A DNA stretch of 51,097 bases from Fischerella sp. CENA71 (GCA_024239075.1 JANBVI010000038.1:1-51097); one strand, 5' to 3'. Positions 25,533-35,464 are shown, numbered from the stretch's first letter. Notes: generated by a model from the sequence alone, not told the origin. A program made the numbers and translations.

Positions 25533-26528
25533 TTAATCCTTCTTACCTTTCTTCTTCAATGCTCCAAAGGATTCTGCATAGGCTTTAGTTTGTCCATAGA
25601 GTGCATTTATTGTTTCTACTAAACGAGCTTCATCTTGATACAGTGTGCTGACTTCATCTAGCAGTTCTTCTAATTGCGAACCAAAAAGTAGTTTTGTTTT
25701 GCGTACAGGTTCATCGTTAAGTAAATTATTTGCCACTTCTTCTACCTGCTGTAAAATATCAGCAATCGGGGCATCACCCTTCAAAGCATCATAAAGTGCT
25801 TGAGTGTAATGCAAGTTGCTAAAGATTTCGCCATCGCAGAATGCAATCCCGGCGATATAGTTTTTCATCGTTCCTGTCCGCGATTCCTGTGCGCCATAAC
25901 GTTTAGTACGCAGCAAGTTACCCAGAACATAGATAAAACCTTCGTAAGTAGGGTCACGCAGAGTTTCAACTGTGGGGAATGTTACTTCTGGAATCACATG
26001 GTCTAATTCATTGATACTGCTACGCATTTCTCCTGCTTCACTCATTGTTCCACCTTCAAAAGGAGCGTTAAAGGTAAAGCTGCGGTGTGATTCCTCGTAA
26101 GCACTTAGAGAAAAAGCCGAGTCTGAATATACTTTGGAACGTTCAGACCCGCTATCGCCGATCGCAAATCCATAAATAATACAATCAGGACACTTTTTAC
26201 ATGATTTCTCGCCGTTGTATTCACAGTATTTATCTTTGTTGCTTTCATCGGCGCTAGTCAGATTCAAACTGCGAAGTAATTCGCGTCCAGCAAGTCGTTC
26301 GGGAGTCGTCTGTTTACGCTTGAACATTACCAAACGGCTGATTTGTTTTTTGCTTTCATCTGTAATACCTAGACCAGCTTGTGTGCGTGCAGTATTAAGG
26401 ATTCCATCAGTTTGAAATACTGGAAATGATTGACTGTGACGCAATAGGATGAAATGGACGTACTTACCAGATGCTAAACGGGGAAATGCAGATTGGAATT
26501 CGGGTTTTAAAGTTGCTAGAACGCTCAT
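25533..26528 (-). CDS. csc2: Csc2 (Cas7), type I-D Cascade backbone
   Basis: About 331 aa from MSVLATLKPEFQSAFPRL. RAMP features: KYVHFILLRHSQSFPVFQTDG, the cysteine cluster CEYNGEKSCKKCPDCIIYGFA (C-x7-C-x2-C-x2-C, probably zinc), FNAPFEGGTMSEAGEMRSS, and RYGAQESRTGTMKNYIAG. Csc2 copies coat the crRNA; in I-D they also confer ssDNA cleavage. The frame runs 17 codons further upstream to 26579, but the internal Met is the normal family start and has AAGAG ahead of it. Confidence 0.92.
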   Translation of the reverse strand: MSVLATLKPEFQSAFPRLASGKYVHFILLRHSQSFPVFQTDGILNTARTQAGLGITDESKKQISRLVMFKRKQTTPERLAGRELLRSLNLTSADESNKDKYCEYNGEKSCKKCPDCIIYGFAIGDSGSERSKVYSDSAFSLSAYEESHRSFTFNAPFEGGTMSEAGEMRSSINELDHVIPEVTFPTVETLRDPTYEGFIYVLGNLLRTKRYGAQESRTGTMKNYIAGIAFCDGEIFSNLHYTQALYDALKGDAPIADILQQVEEVANNLLNDEPVRKTKLLFGSQLEELLDEVSTLYQDEARLVETINALYGQTKAYAESFGALKKKGKKD

Positions 26529-26579
26529 GATTTTACTCTTGATAATTTTGATTGAAAGGTGGCTACAAAAATGAAACAA

Positions 26580-29501
26580 TTAGGATGATTTTGCAGATTT
26601 CTCTTGCAAAGCTAACCAATGGTAGGCAAATTTTGCCCCAGATTTAATGCGATTGCGGTTTTCTTGTAATAAAGCGCGATCGCCTTTATAAAGTTCGAGA
26701 AATAATTCCTGTACACAGGTTGTCATAAATGTATGAATTGCTGTTAATTCGCGTTCTATCCTTGTGGCTTTATCAACTGATTTATCCATCATTAAAGGGC
26801 GTTTATAGACTTCTTGGCGTTCTAACGCATCTTGAATTTGTCCAGAAGCTTGCAATATTAAATCATCGACATCAACTTGTTGGGGAACTGATAAAATCAT
26901 TTCCAATGCTTTTGATAGTGGCAGTAAAATGGTGTGGCTCGATTCATTGAGATTTGCTTGATAAAATACTCGATATTGTTGCACAATTTTTTCCGTAATT
27001 TGCATAATATATGCTCCTTGATTTGTGGCTGAATTATCTTGTTTTACCCAGGCTTGGGCATATTGCCAATAACGTTTAACTTCTTCTTGGCTGGGTATAT
27101 CTCGTTGCTCACGTCGCAATCCTTCGGTTGCTAAAGCAAAAATATTGAGTACATTTGTTGTTACCTCGCGCACTGTTTTAATTAAATCTCGCCATTTAGC
27201 ATCGGGGGGAGAACTACGAGTATCTAAATGAAGACTATAGGCAAATAAAAGCCGTTGCATAGCATTTTGAAAATCTTGAATTCGCAGAGAATTAGACAAT
27301 CCCAGCAAATTCCAAAATGATGCAGGAGCATCGAGAATTACAGATTCTCTAAAATCGCGATCACTGTTATATAGGGGAACTGAACTACTAGTGGCTATGA
27401 CTTTTACTCCGAGTAAAATTGGTAGCGATAAAGCTAGGAAAGCAGGTTGTACCCACGCATCGGTAAGGGTTTTACCTCTGGTAGTTGTATAATTGATTGC
27501 CATAAAAGGCAAGTATTCTTTATTGTATTTATCGTTGTGAAAGCGTCCTGATGTGGCTTCTTCTGTTAACCAAGCAACTGATTGCAAAGCATTGATATTC
27601 ATCTCCTGTTCTAACCATTGCTTGCGAACATCCCAGAGATTAATCTGTTTCATATTGTTCACTAACAATTTGATAGCTACTGCTGTTTGGGGAGAATAAA
27701 CATAAGCGGGGAAGATATATAAAAATACTGGTTGTTGTTCTTCTAACTTGCCAGCAGGGACAGCCCAAAAAGCTTGACGCATTAACATTTCTAAAGCATA
27801 TATTTTAGAAATTCCGCGTTTAATTTGTCTACCACCCAAAGCATTTTTATTACTATATTGTTGTGGTTTAAATAACACTACAGAGTCCATTTGGTCTTCT
27901 GAGGCAAATTCACCAGAGCTTAAGGAACAAATTGGTTGTTTTGCAGCTTTGGTTTTCGCATCAGTATAAGCTGTAAATTCAGCCCTGAATGAGGGATAAT
28001 TGCTTGACCAGCCTTTAACTTCTAAATATTGCGTTAAATATTGAGAGAAAATTTCACGGATGGGGCTAGAATGTGGAGGGAGTAAGTTGTTCTCACTTGC
28101 CCAATTAGCTAAATCTTCTGCCCAAATTTCCATTCGTTCTGAGATTTCTTCTGATTTTAAAGTTGCATGGGTAGCAACATAATAAGCAGCTCCATGATAC
28201 CAACCATAATTTACACCTCCTGATTGAACTTGGGTTTGTTCGGGTGAGATTTTATCTTGTATTCCTAATTTATTGAGCATCCAAGTGATATATTCTGGTG
28301 AATCACCAAAAAACTCTTTCTGTGTTAAGAAAATAAATTCAGCGATTTTATCAGCGCGAATATCTGCACCTTGGTTGAGAAATTCTCGTTCAGTTGCAGT
28401 TAAATCTAATTTTTCTAACCGTTTCGGTGTTGCTGGGTCTTTGCTATTTGCTACTTTGACCTCAATTACCCTTGGTAGTTTGGGAATTAGTTCTTCTGGC
28501 GCAAATAATTCTATGGTTTGAGGTGCAACTTTTAAGCCTTTACCATCTCGCTTAAAGCCAATATCGCCACCCATCATTTTATTTGCTAAAACTCCGCTGA
28601 TTTGCTCCCAAATAAATTCTTGAAGTTGGTGAATATCTGGAGTTTCGCTATCTGGTGGTGCTAGGTAAATTACACCTTGAGCAAAAAATAAAATTGGTTC
28701 CCAATCGAGTTGTTTAGCAAAAATCATTATGGCGTTATGAATACCATTACTTAAAATTCCGATGGTATCTCGCAAGCGATGATAAACCAAAGTTTTGTTA
28801 ATATTCAAACGTCGCAATTGTTCCCGCAACCTATCTCCTCCGGTTTGAGTATCAATATCGCCGGGGTCAGTGAAATGGACTGCAATATCGCCAAAAGCTA
28901 GCAGCCGACGCAGGGGATTTTCTAAACGACGACGGTCGGGAATTTTTGGTACAGCCCAGTTAGAAGGATAAATATTTGTACCAGCTTTATTTTGCGTATT
29001 TTGTGCTAAGTAAGTAATTTCTATTAAATATTCTTGCCATTCTGACCAAAATAATTGAAAGTTAAGTTTTTCGCCTAAATCACGACAGAGATTTATAATT
29101 TCTGTGACTTCGGAATTTTTGGGTGTTTCTTCTCCTTGTCCGTTGCAATATTTGTTGTAATCGTGCAGAGTTAAACCTAAACAAAGGAGATATTTTTCAA
29201 TTTCCGATAAAGGTTGCTGTAAATGTTTGCTGATGTTCCAAGCTGTGAGTAAGCCATTAAGAACATGAACCAATAAGTTTTGGTCAGCACGGCTTGACCA
29301 TCTTTGTGCATTTTCTTGAGCAAAGCGGTCTCCTAACTGAGACAATAGTTGATAATGCGCTTCATAACTTCCACCTAAAGCGGAAATTGCGGTAAATTCT
29401 TGTTCGAGATGTGGCAGTAATTTCTCAATATAGGAACGTAAAATTGGGTCTGTATCTTCTGGAAGGGTTTCGATGAGGAGAGTTTGCAGGAGGGTAGACA
29501 T
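26580..29501 (-). CDS. cas10d: Cas10d (Csc3), large subunit with HD nuclease
   Basis: A 973-aa Cas10d, the type I-D hallmark. The N-terminal HD nuclease is visible: H79 (NLLVHVLNGLL) and H113-D114 (LGLTLHDYNKY). No GGDD cyclase motif is present, as expected for Cas10d. It replaces the HD part that Cas3 lacks in this subtype and helps recognise the PAM. It ends directly before the csc2 region in one operon; 122 bases containing a repeat hairpin separate it from cas3'. Intact length. Confidence 0.94.
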   Translation of the reverse strand: MSTLLQTLLIETLPEDTDPILRSYIEKLLPHLEQEFTAISALGGSYEAHYQLLSQLGDRFAQENAQRWSSRADQNLLVHVLNGLLTAWNISKHLQQPLSEIEKYLLCLGLTLHDYNKYCNGQGEETPKNSEVTEIINLCRDLGEKLNFQLFWSEWQEYLIEITYLAQNTQNKAGTNIYPSNWAVPKIPDRRRLENPLRRLLAFGDIAVHFTDPGDIDTQTGGDRLREQLRRLNINKTLVYHRLRDTIGILSNGIHNAIMIFAKQLDWEPILFFAQGVIYLAPPDSETPDIHQLQEFIWEQISGVLANKMMGGDIGFKRDGKGLKVAPQTIELFAPEELIPKLPRVIEVKVANSKDPATPKRLEKLDLTATEREFLNQGADIRADKIAEFIFLTQKEFFGDSPEYITWMLNKLGIQDKISPEQTQVQSGGVNYGWYHGAAYYVATHATLKSEEISERMEIWAEDLANWASENNLLPPHSSPIREIFSQYLTQYLEVKGWSSNYPSFRAEFTAYTDAKTKAAKQPICSLSSGEFASEDQMDSVVLFKPQQYSNKNALGGRQIKRGISKIYALEMLMRQAFWAVPAGKLEEQQPVFLYIFPAYVYSPQTAVAIKLLVNNMKQINLWDVRKQWLEQEMNINALQSVAWLTEEATSGRFHNDKYNKEYLPFMAINYTTTRGKTLTDAWVQPAFLALSLPILLGVKVIATSSSVPLYNSDRDFRESVILDAPASFWNLLGLSNSLRIQDFQNAMQRLLFAYSLHLDTRSSPPDAKWRDLIKTVREVTTNVLNIFALATEGLRREQRDIPSQEEVKRYWQYAQAWVKQDNSATNQGAYIMQITEKIVQQYRVFYQANLNESSHTILLPLSKALEMILSVPQQVDVDDLILQASGQIQDALERQEVYKRPLMMDKSVDKATRIERELTAIHTFMTTCVQELFLELYKGDRALLQENRNRIKSGAKFAYHWLALQEKSAKSS

Positions 29502-29547
29502 AAAAATTCAAAATTTTAAGTAGAAAGGTGGCAATAATTAAAGGTTG

Positions 29548-29615
29548 GTAGTAAGGACTACCCTTCGGGAACGCTCCGCTAACAGTCCTTATTTGAGGAC
29601 TAAAGTCCTTACTAC
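29548..29615. repeat. Interspersed hairpin GTAGTAAGGACT...AGTCCTTACTAC
   Basis: Perfect 12-nt arms at 29548-29559 and 29604-29615, with a further copy of TCCTTATTTGAGGA between, lie in the cas3'-cas10d gap. A TAGTAAGGACC variant occurs near 35791. This is a dispersed short repeat type of Nostocales. It could attenuate or stabilise the operon mRNA; no T tract is present. Confidence 0.6.
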
Positions 29616-29623
29616 GAAACGAA

Positions 29624-31759
29624 TTAAAATATTGAAGATTCAAAGCGGGTGGTGGTGAATTTTTTTAAGCGCCACTTTAAAGCTTCGAGAAGTAATGCAT
29701 CCTGATTGAATGCACAGGCGTAAGTTTGTTCACTAGCGTCAACTAAGCGGTATAAACCAAATAAAGGACTGAGGTTAAGGGTACGGCTAACTTCCCAATG
29801 GCTATTTTGTTTGTTTTTGTTGACTGGAACTAAGAAAGTAAGGAGTTTCTTTTGTCGCAAACAGTTAATTACATCAGCTTGTGGATGTCCGATGAGGGTT
29901 AATTTATCTAGCAAGTAAAGTTCGCCAATTGGTAATTCGCTACTTAGATGATTGGTATGTAAACTCAGATGCTCAATTCGCTGTTCAACCCATGATTGAA
30001 TGCGAAGATAAACATTGATAAAATCATCGGAAAATTCTTCTTCACCTCGTCCGGAGTTATTAGCTGCATTTAAAAATGTCTCGCGGTCGATAATTTCTAC
30101 TCGCGCATAAGGTAAAAGTCGTAGCAAGTCGTAAGTGTAAAAATTATTGTGATCCCAAACCCCAGCTTGGAGGGTAGAACCTCCCCGAAACCGTAAAAGT
30201 TCTTGTTGGGTGGCTTTACCAATAAGGGTATTTTGCATTCCGAACCACTGTTTACGTGCTGAATTAAAATCTTGGGAATATACGCGAACTAAATCTGCTG
30301 TCATGTTAGTACGCACTAATTCACTGACTTGTTTATTCTCTTGCATCATCCGCGAGAACATTCCCTGTGCTTGCAATGCACCCCAACGCTGACGATATTG
30401 TTCAAATTCTTTGGGTGGGTCAAAGGCGTAGGCGATCGCATCTGCTAAAAGCTCTCTGGTGACTGTCTGATGGGAACTGAGTTTTTCTTGCAGTCTCGCC
30501 ATTACCCAAGGAGTATGACCAGGAATCAAAATAAATGCTTTGTAAGTATTAAAACCTGGATGTCTCCCTAATCTTCCCAAACGCTGCGTTACTGTTGCAC
30601 AGTCGCTACTTTCAAAAATCAACAGATGAATTTTGAAGTCCACACCAACATCAACCGCGGATGTACCCACCACTAACACTGGCTGTTGTGCATTTTGCAA
30701 GTCGCTTTGGACTTGCAATCTTTGTTGTCTGTCGATACGTCCGCTAATTTCACGAACAATTACCCCTGTTAATAATGCATCTAGCAACCGAGTTACTTGA
30801 CCAGCTTTCGCCACAGAATTAACTATAATTAATCCCCTGGCACAAGACTCTGCATTTAAAATTTGCCCAATGGTGGGAATCATTTCCTGTAACCATGTTT
30901 GCGTATCTGCATCCTTGGCTAATACCACCAACTCTAATTCCGCAGCTTGCAGAATTTGGCGAAATCCTGGCTTGGCTTCACTTGCATAAACTCCCTTTAC
31001 CTCAGCTACTTTAAACCCAGCTGTGCGTAACTGTTGCATAAAATCGGGTTTCGGCGTGGCGGAAGTAAATAAAAACCGTCGGGGACGGAGTTGATTTTCT
31101 TGGCTGCGACGAATAAAAGCCAAACTATTTAACGCCGCTGTTTCTTGATGACTCCCAAAAATATGAAATTCATCAAATACCCACAAATCAGGCCATTCTG
31201 CCAATACTAATGGTAGTTGATCGCTACCATAAGCCGGGTCACGGTATTGAAAGTGAGTGATATAATGGAAGATATCGGGGTTAGTTAGCAAAATTGGCTT
31301 TTGTTCAATCGCCAGCAGTAACTCTTGAAATTTATTACTTTTAATTGCTTGCTTTACCCTTGTGCTTAATTCCGCACCAAATAAACGGTCTACTCGTTGA
31401 GCAGCATCTAACCCAAACAGTGCATGATATTTGTATTGCTGTTGCGCTTGGTCTTCCACAAGTTCAATTGTGGGATATAACCCCATGATGCGAAAATCAG
31501 GATTGATGAGGGTTGGTAAATTTGCACCCAGGCTTTTACCATCTCCTGTTGCCGCCTGATTAGAGATAATATCTGCATCACCATGTATAATTTCACGATA
31601 AGTGTTCGCTTGGTGTGATGAAAGTGGACAGACGCATCCGCCGGGTGGTTGAAGGTCGCTAGCTCTTTGTGTGACAAGGCATTTAGACTTACAGCCAAGG
31701 GGACAGTTCTCAAATCCTGGGTTGAGTTGAGAGTAAAGAGGTTGTAAAGAAAGTTTCAC
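29624..31759 (-). CDS. cas3: Cas3' helicase (HD-less), type I-D
   Basis: A 711-aa superfamily 2 helicase. Walker A is AATGDGKSLG (69-78), motif II is DEFH (VFDEFHIFGS) rather than the usual DExH DEAH, motif III is FTSATP, and motifs V/VI are VVGTSAVDVGVDF and TQRLGRLGRH. No HD domain, as in I-D, where Cas10d carries it. The N-terminus has a cysteine cluster, C19, C23, C27, C42, C44, that could bind zinc or iron-sulfur. First gene of the I-D operon; unwinds target DNA after Cascade binding. Confidence 0.93.
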   Translation of the reverse strand: MKLSLQPLYSQLNPGFENCPLGCKSKCLVTQRASDLQPPGGCVCPLSSHQANTYREIIHGDADIISNQAATGDGKSLGANLPTLINPDFRIMGLYPTIELVEDQAQQQYKYHALFGLDAAQRVDRLFGAELSTRVKQAIKSNKFQELLLAIEQKPILLTNPDIFHYITHFQYRDPAYGSDQLPLVLAEWPDLWVFDEFHIFGSHQETAALNSLAFIRRSQENQLRPRRFLFTSATPKPDFMQQLRTAGFKVAEVKGVYASEAKPGFRQILQAAELELVVLAKDADTQTWLQEMIPTIGQILNAESCARGLIIVNSVAKAGQVTRLLDALLTGVIVREISGRIDRQQRLQVQSDLQNAQQPVLVVGTSAVDVGVDFKIHLLIFESSDCATVTQRLGRLGRHPGFNTYKAFILIPGHTPWVMARLQEKLSSHQTVTRELLADAIAYAFDPPKEFEQYRQRWGALQAQGMFSRMMQENKQVSELVRTNMTADLVRVYSQDFNSARKQWFGMQNTLIGKATQQELLRFRGGSTLQAGVWDHNNFYTYDLLRLLPYARVEIIDRETFLNAANNSGRGEEEFSDDFINVYLRIQSWVEQRIEHLSLHTNHLSSELPIGELYLLDKLTLIGHPQADVINCLRQKKLLTFLVPVNKNKQNSHWEVSRTLNLSPLFGLYRLVDASEQTYACAFNQDALLLEALKWRLKKFTTTRFESSIF

Positions 31760-32122
31760 CTTACTTACCCTGTGTGATTTGCACTCAGTTTACTACTGGT
31801 TTCGGGAATGTTGTCATCAAAATTTGATATCAATGCTTTTTTCCCGACATAAATAACACTGTTTAATTTTTGTAAAGTTATCCTTTGTGTTAGTAAAAAA
31901 ATTAGCTTATAATCTGCAAATCCAGCTTAGTTTTTGGCAGGGGAAAGCATGGGCAAAAACCCCCCACCTCCCGCCAAATCGCCAGAACCTTGACAATTCA
32001 ATAATTTCAGAGTTTTGAGTAATCTTTGACTCACTGTTTCTCACAGATGAAATGGACTTTTAAAACAGTCCCGCCAAAATTACTTATAGAACTCGCTCTG
32101 TAACTCGGTTGTGGCTGGCGGC
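31760..32122 (+). promoter_or_regulatory. cas3' upstream region and leader of CRISPR array 5
   Basis: A 363-base divergent intergenic region: the I-D operon fires leftwards and array 5 rightwards. The leader part (about 31930-32122) has CAAAAACCCCCCACCTCCCG and GCCAGAACCTTGACAATTC (31981-31999), matching the array 4 leader base for base over long stretches, and CGGACTTTTAAA-like sequence nearer the array. Confidence 0.65.
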
Positions 32123-33979
32123 CTTTCAAATTAATGAAACCCGGCAACGGGATTGAAACTTTTTCAGCCAGCATCTCAATCTGTGCCGACGTTTTCTTTC
32201 AAATTAATGAAACCCGGCAACGGGATTGAAACTATATAGTGTCAGAGACTTTGTACGTACCGATAGGGACTTTCAAATTAATGAAACCCGGCAACGGGAT
32301 TGAAACGAAGCAAAAGCCATGGCGACCAAGTACTTTATCTGTCTTTCAAATTAATGAAACCCGGCAACGGGATTGAAACATTAATAGGTTTTTCTTCAAC
32401 GCTCTTTTCATCTTCATCTTTCAAATTAATGAAACCCGGCAACGGGATTGAAACATTGATGAATTATTGCCTGCGATCGCAGGTAGCGCGCTTTCAAATT
32501 AATGAAACCCGGCAACGGGATTGAAACCACCAGATCATCCCTTCACTGGGAATCTGCCAAAGACTTTCAAATTAATGAAACCCGGCAACGGGATTGAAAC
32601 ATCATCGTATCTTGCCAACAAAGCAGCGCTAATGTACTTTCAAATTAATGAAACCCGGCAACGGGATTGAAACATTCCTTCAAAATCAGAAAGAGTGTAA
32701 GCAAAATATCTTTCAAATTAATGAAACCCGGCAACGGGATTGAAACAATGAATTGGCGTGTCTCCTCGTATTCCTGCTCACTTTCAAATTAATGAAACCC
32801 GGCAACGGGATTGAAACGATTGGTCGCAAGTAAAAGCGTTAGCCTTAAGACTTTCAAATTAATGAAACCCGGCAACGGGATTGAAACAAAACAATGGCTA
32901 ATAGCAGAAAACAAAAAAAAGCTTTCAAATTAATGAAACCCGGCAACGGGATTGAAACTGCTTAGTGAAAATATGCGTTATGGCAAAGAATTACTTTCAA
33001 ATTAATGAAACCCGGCAACGGGATTGAAACAGTTTTTGGCGAGTTTTCGGCTTGATATTGTCAAACTTTCAAATTAATGAAACCCGGCAACGGGATTGAA
33101 ACAAACAGCCGTAATTGATTTGTACCATCAAGTTCTAGCCTTTCAAATTAATGAAACCCGGCAACGGGATTGAAACACTCTCCACTACCTTTGTTAATTC
33201 GAGGGTTTGAATCTTACTTTCAAATTAATGAAACCCGGCAACGGGATTGAAACACTTTTTAATCCTTTCTGCTCAAGTTCAATTAAAGCTTTCAAATTAA
33301 TGAAACCCGGCAACGGGATTGAAACAGATACAAGTTCTATATAGTTTTCAAACATTCGTTCTTTCAAATTAATGAAACCCGGCAACGGGATTGAAACTAA
33401 GCTTTCGCTCCTTGAAAAAAAGCTGTGGCCAGCTTTCAAATTAATGAAACCCGGCAACGGGATTGAAACCTAAGTCATTGGCTGCTATCGAAAGCATTAA
33501 CAATCTTTCAAATTAATGAAACCCGGCAACGGGATTGAAACTATTTAATATTGTCGATAAGCAAGCCGCTCAAACTTTCAAATTAATGAAACCCGGCAAC
33601 GGGATTGAAACATTGCGATCGCGATAACGCCGCGATGCTTCATTAGAACTTTCAAATTAATGAAACCCGGCAACGGGATTGAAACTAGGCATGTCTTTTA
33701 TAGTGTTTAATTTACTAGTACACTTTCAAATTAATGAAACCCGGCAACGGGATTGAAACTAAAAATCAAATTTTACATTGGATGAAACTGCAAGCTTTCA
33801 AATTAATGAAACCCGGCAACGGGATTGAAACAGGTAAACAATGAAATTTATTTAGTTTTGAAAAATAACCTTTCAAATTAATGAAACCCGGCAACGGGAT
33901 TGAAACTTGAAGCGGGAGTTATTAAAGCAGGCTACAAACCTGCTTTCAAATTAATGAAACCCGGCAACGTGATTAAAAC
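32123..33979 (+). CRISPR. CRISPR array 5 (type I-D associated): 26 repeats, 25 spacers
   Basis: The 37-nt repeat begins CTTTCAAATTAATGAAACC, has the stem CCCG-GCAA-CGGG and ends GATTGAAAC, two or three changes from array 4. First repeat 32123-32159, last 33943-33979; the last is degenerate (GTGATTAAAAC), the distal end. Spacers are 33-40 nt and all differ. Spacer 14 (33103-33139) is the synonymous partner of the newest spacer of array 4. Longest array in the window, plus-strand, leader next to cas3'. Confidence 0.98.
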
Positions 33980-34072
33980 AAATCTGAATTTGGGTATGAA
34001 ACTAGACTTCCAAGTATCAGCTTATATAATAATTGTTTGATAGAAAAATTTATTGAGAAGTCTTCTTATACC

Positions 34073-35062
34073 ATGCCCAGCAAAAGTGATGGCAATTACA
34101 ATCAAATCGCCTTTGCTCTAGAAATCCTCAGACTTCTAACCGAAAAACCACGAAGACGCGAAGAATTAGCAGACCTACTCTCTATCTTTCTCGAACAGCA
34201 TGGCAAATCTACAGATAATGCTGATGTGAAACAAAAACTCACCCGCACGATTCGCAAACTCAGAGATTGTGGTATTGAAATTGCTAGCGGAACTCACAGC
34301 CCCTATGAACTAGTAGAGTCAAATTTTCCGGTTCTTTTATCAACTCAACAGCGAGAAGCCCTTGCAATAGCGGCATATTTCCTAGCTGATATGGGTTTTT
34401 CAGCACAAGCAAGCCAAATTCAACGCATTGGCAACCTGAATGAATTAGACATTCCATCATTTGTTAAAGTCGATTTTAGTCCTCCCGTTGACTATAGCGA
34501 TCGCAATTTAGATCTAATCGTTCGCCAACTCCAAGAACGTTTTGTGCAACAATGCCGCTATACTATTCGCTACCAAAGTAAACCAGCAACAGAAGGACGA
34601 ATCTGGGATATTGACCGTTCCGAATTGCGGCTGCATGACGGTCTTCTCTACCTCTTTGCCTTTATTCCCGATTGGCGTTCTTGGCGGTTTGACTATTGGC
34701 ACAACATTGACCAAAATCATATCTTTCGCCTCGATAAAATCTTAAGTGTGGGTGCTGCATCCAATACTCATTGGGTATCTTGTGATTTTCCAACATTGAA
34801 AATACGTTATCGCACTAGCGGACAATTGGCTAACTACAGGCCTCGACGCAAAGATGAAATTGTTGTTTACAGCGACCCGGAAGGAAAATTTCGTGACATC
34901 GAAGCAACTATAGATTATTGGTTTTGGTTTCGCCAGCGTATTTTAAAATATGGAGAAAATGTTAAAATTTTAAATCCCCAATTGCTGGCTAATGAAATCA
35001 AAAAAGAGTATAAAAATATATGGGAAAAGTTCTCCGCAGATGAAAACGGTAATATCGGTTAA
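34073..35062 (+). CDS. WYL-domain transcriptional regulator beside the I-D locus
   Basis: About 329 aa. An N-terminal winged HTH (LEILRLLTEKPRRREELADLL, then LTRTIRKLRDCGIEI), then a WYL-type ligand-binding half (CRYTIRYQSKPATEGRIWDIDRSELRLHDGLLYL in outline, and DWRSWRFD) and a WCX-like end (ATIDYWFWFRQRILKYGENVKIL). WYL proteins commonly regulate cas genes in cyanobacteria, so control of the I-D operon or arrays is likely. A TTG start 12 codons upstream (34037) is possible. Its final Gly codon and TAA stop lie inside the terminal repeat of the element at 35056, so the C-terminus may have been trimmed. Confidence 0.8.
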   Translation: MPSKSDGNYNQIAFALEILRLLTEKPRRREELADLLSIFLEQHGKSTDNADVKQKLTRTIRKLRDCGIEIASGTHSPYELVESNFPVLLSTQQREALAIAAYFLADMGFSAQASQIQRIGNLNELDIPSFVKVDFSPPVDYSDRNLDLIVRQLQERFVQQCRYTIRYQSKPATEGRIWDIDRSELRLHDGLLYLFAFIPDWRSWRFDYWHNIDQNHIFRLDKILSVGAASNTHWVSCDFPTLKIRYRTSGQLANYRPRRKDEIVVYSDPEGKFRDIEATIDYWFWFRQRILKYGENVKILNPQLLANEIKKEYKNIWEKFSADENGNIG

Positions 35063-35464
35063 CAGATTCTTTGTTGCTTTAACACACTGATGTCATCGCA
35101 AGAGAAAACCATACGATGTAAGATTTTCAGTTGTTGATGCGCTCGCGCGCTCTATGCCTTGTGAGTAATGCTCAAAAAATTACAACTCCTTGAGTCGACT
35201 TGACTTTAGCAGTTTATGATAGGACGACATTAACCCTCTTTTGTTACCTTCGGCAGAGAATAACCTCAAACCCCTATTTTTACGTCTTTTTTCAACAAAG
35301 GGATTTAAATGAGAAAGTTGGGGTGCGTTAGCGAAGCTCCTCCCTTTGGGAGACTCGCACAATTCATTGTTTTGTTTAGCGTTCAGAGTTGAGGCAATAT
35401 TTTTCTCTCCTCGTAGTAACAAAAGAGGGTTAATCTGTTAAAACGACAAACAATCTGTTAACCG
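35056..35464. mobile_element. ~409-bp MITE-like element with 29-bp inverted ends
   Basis: The left end (35056-35084) and the right end (35436-35464, reverse-complemented) begin CGGTTAACAGATT and agree at 26 of 29 positions. No transposase is inside. A second element (35230-35433) is nested within it. The left end supplies the stop codon of the WYL gene. Confidence 0.7.
35230..35433. mobile_element. Nested 204-bp MITE, ends TTAACCCTCTTTTGTTAC
   Basis: Perfect 18-bp inverted repeats: 35230-35247 and 35416-35433. TTAA at both tips hints at a TTAA or TA target. An 80-codon frame across it is a by-product. Nested inside the larger element, so it is the younger insertion. Confidence 0.7.

Noticed and set aside
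22276-31759. Type I-D CRISPR-guided transposon
   Set aside because: I-D CASTs are known, but this I-D locus has helicase cas3', Cas10d with intact HD and cas1/2/4. The tns operon is 17 kb away and of the TnsA-less V-K type, so it is read as a normal defence system.
35180-35422. 80-aa minus-strand frame
   Set aside because: Lies inside the nested MITEs and contains their terminal repeat.
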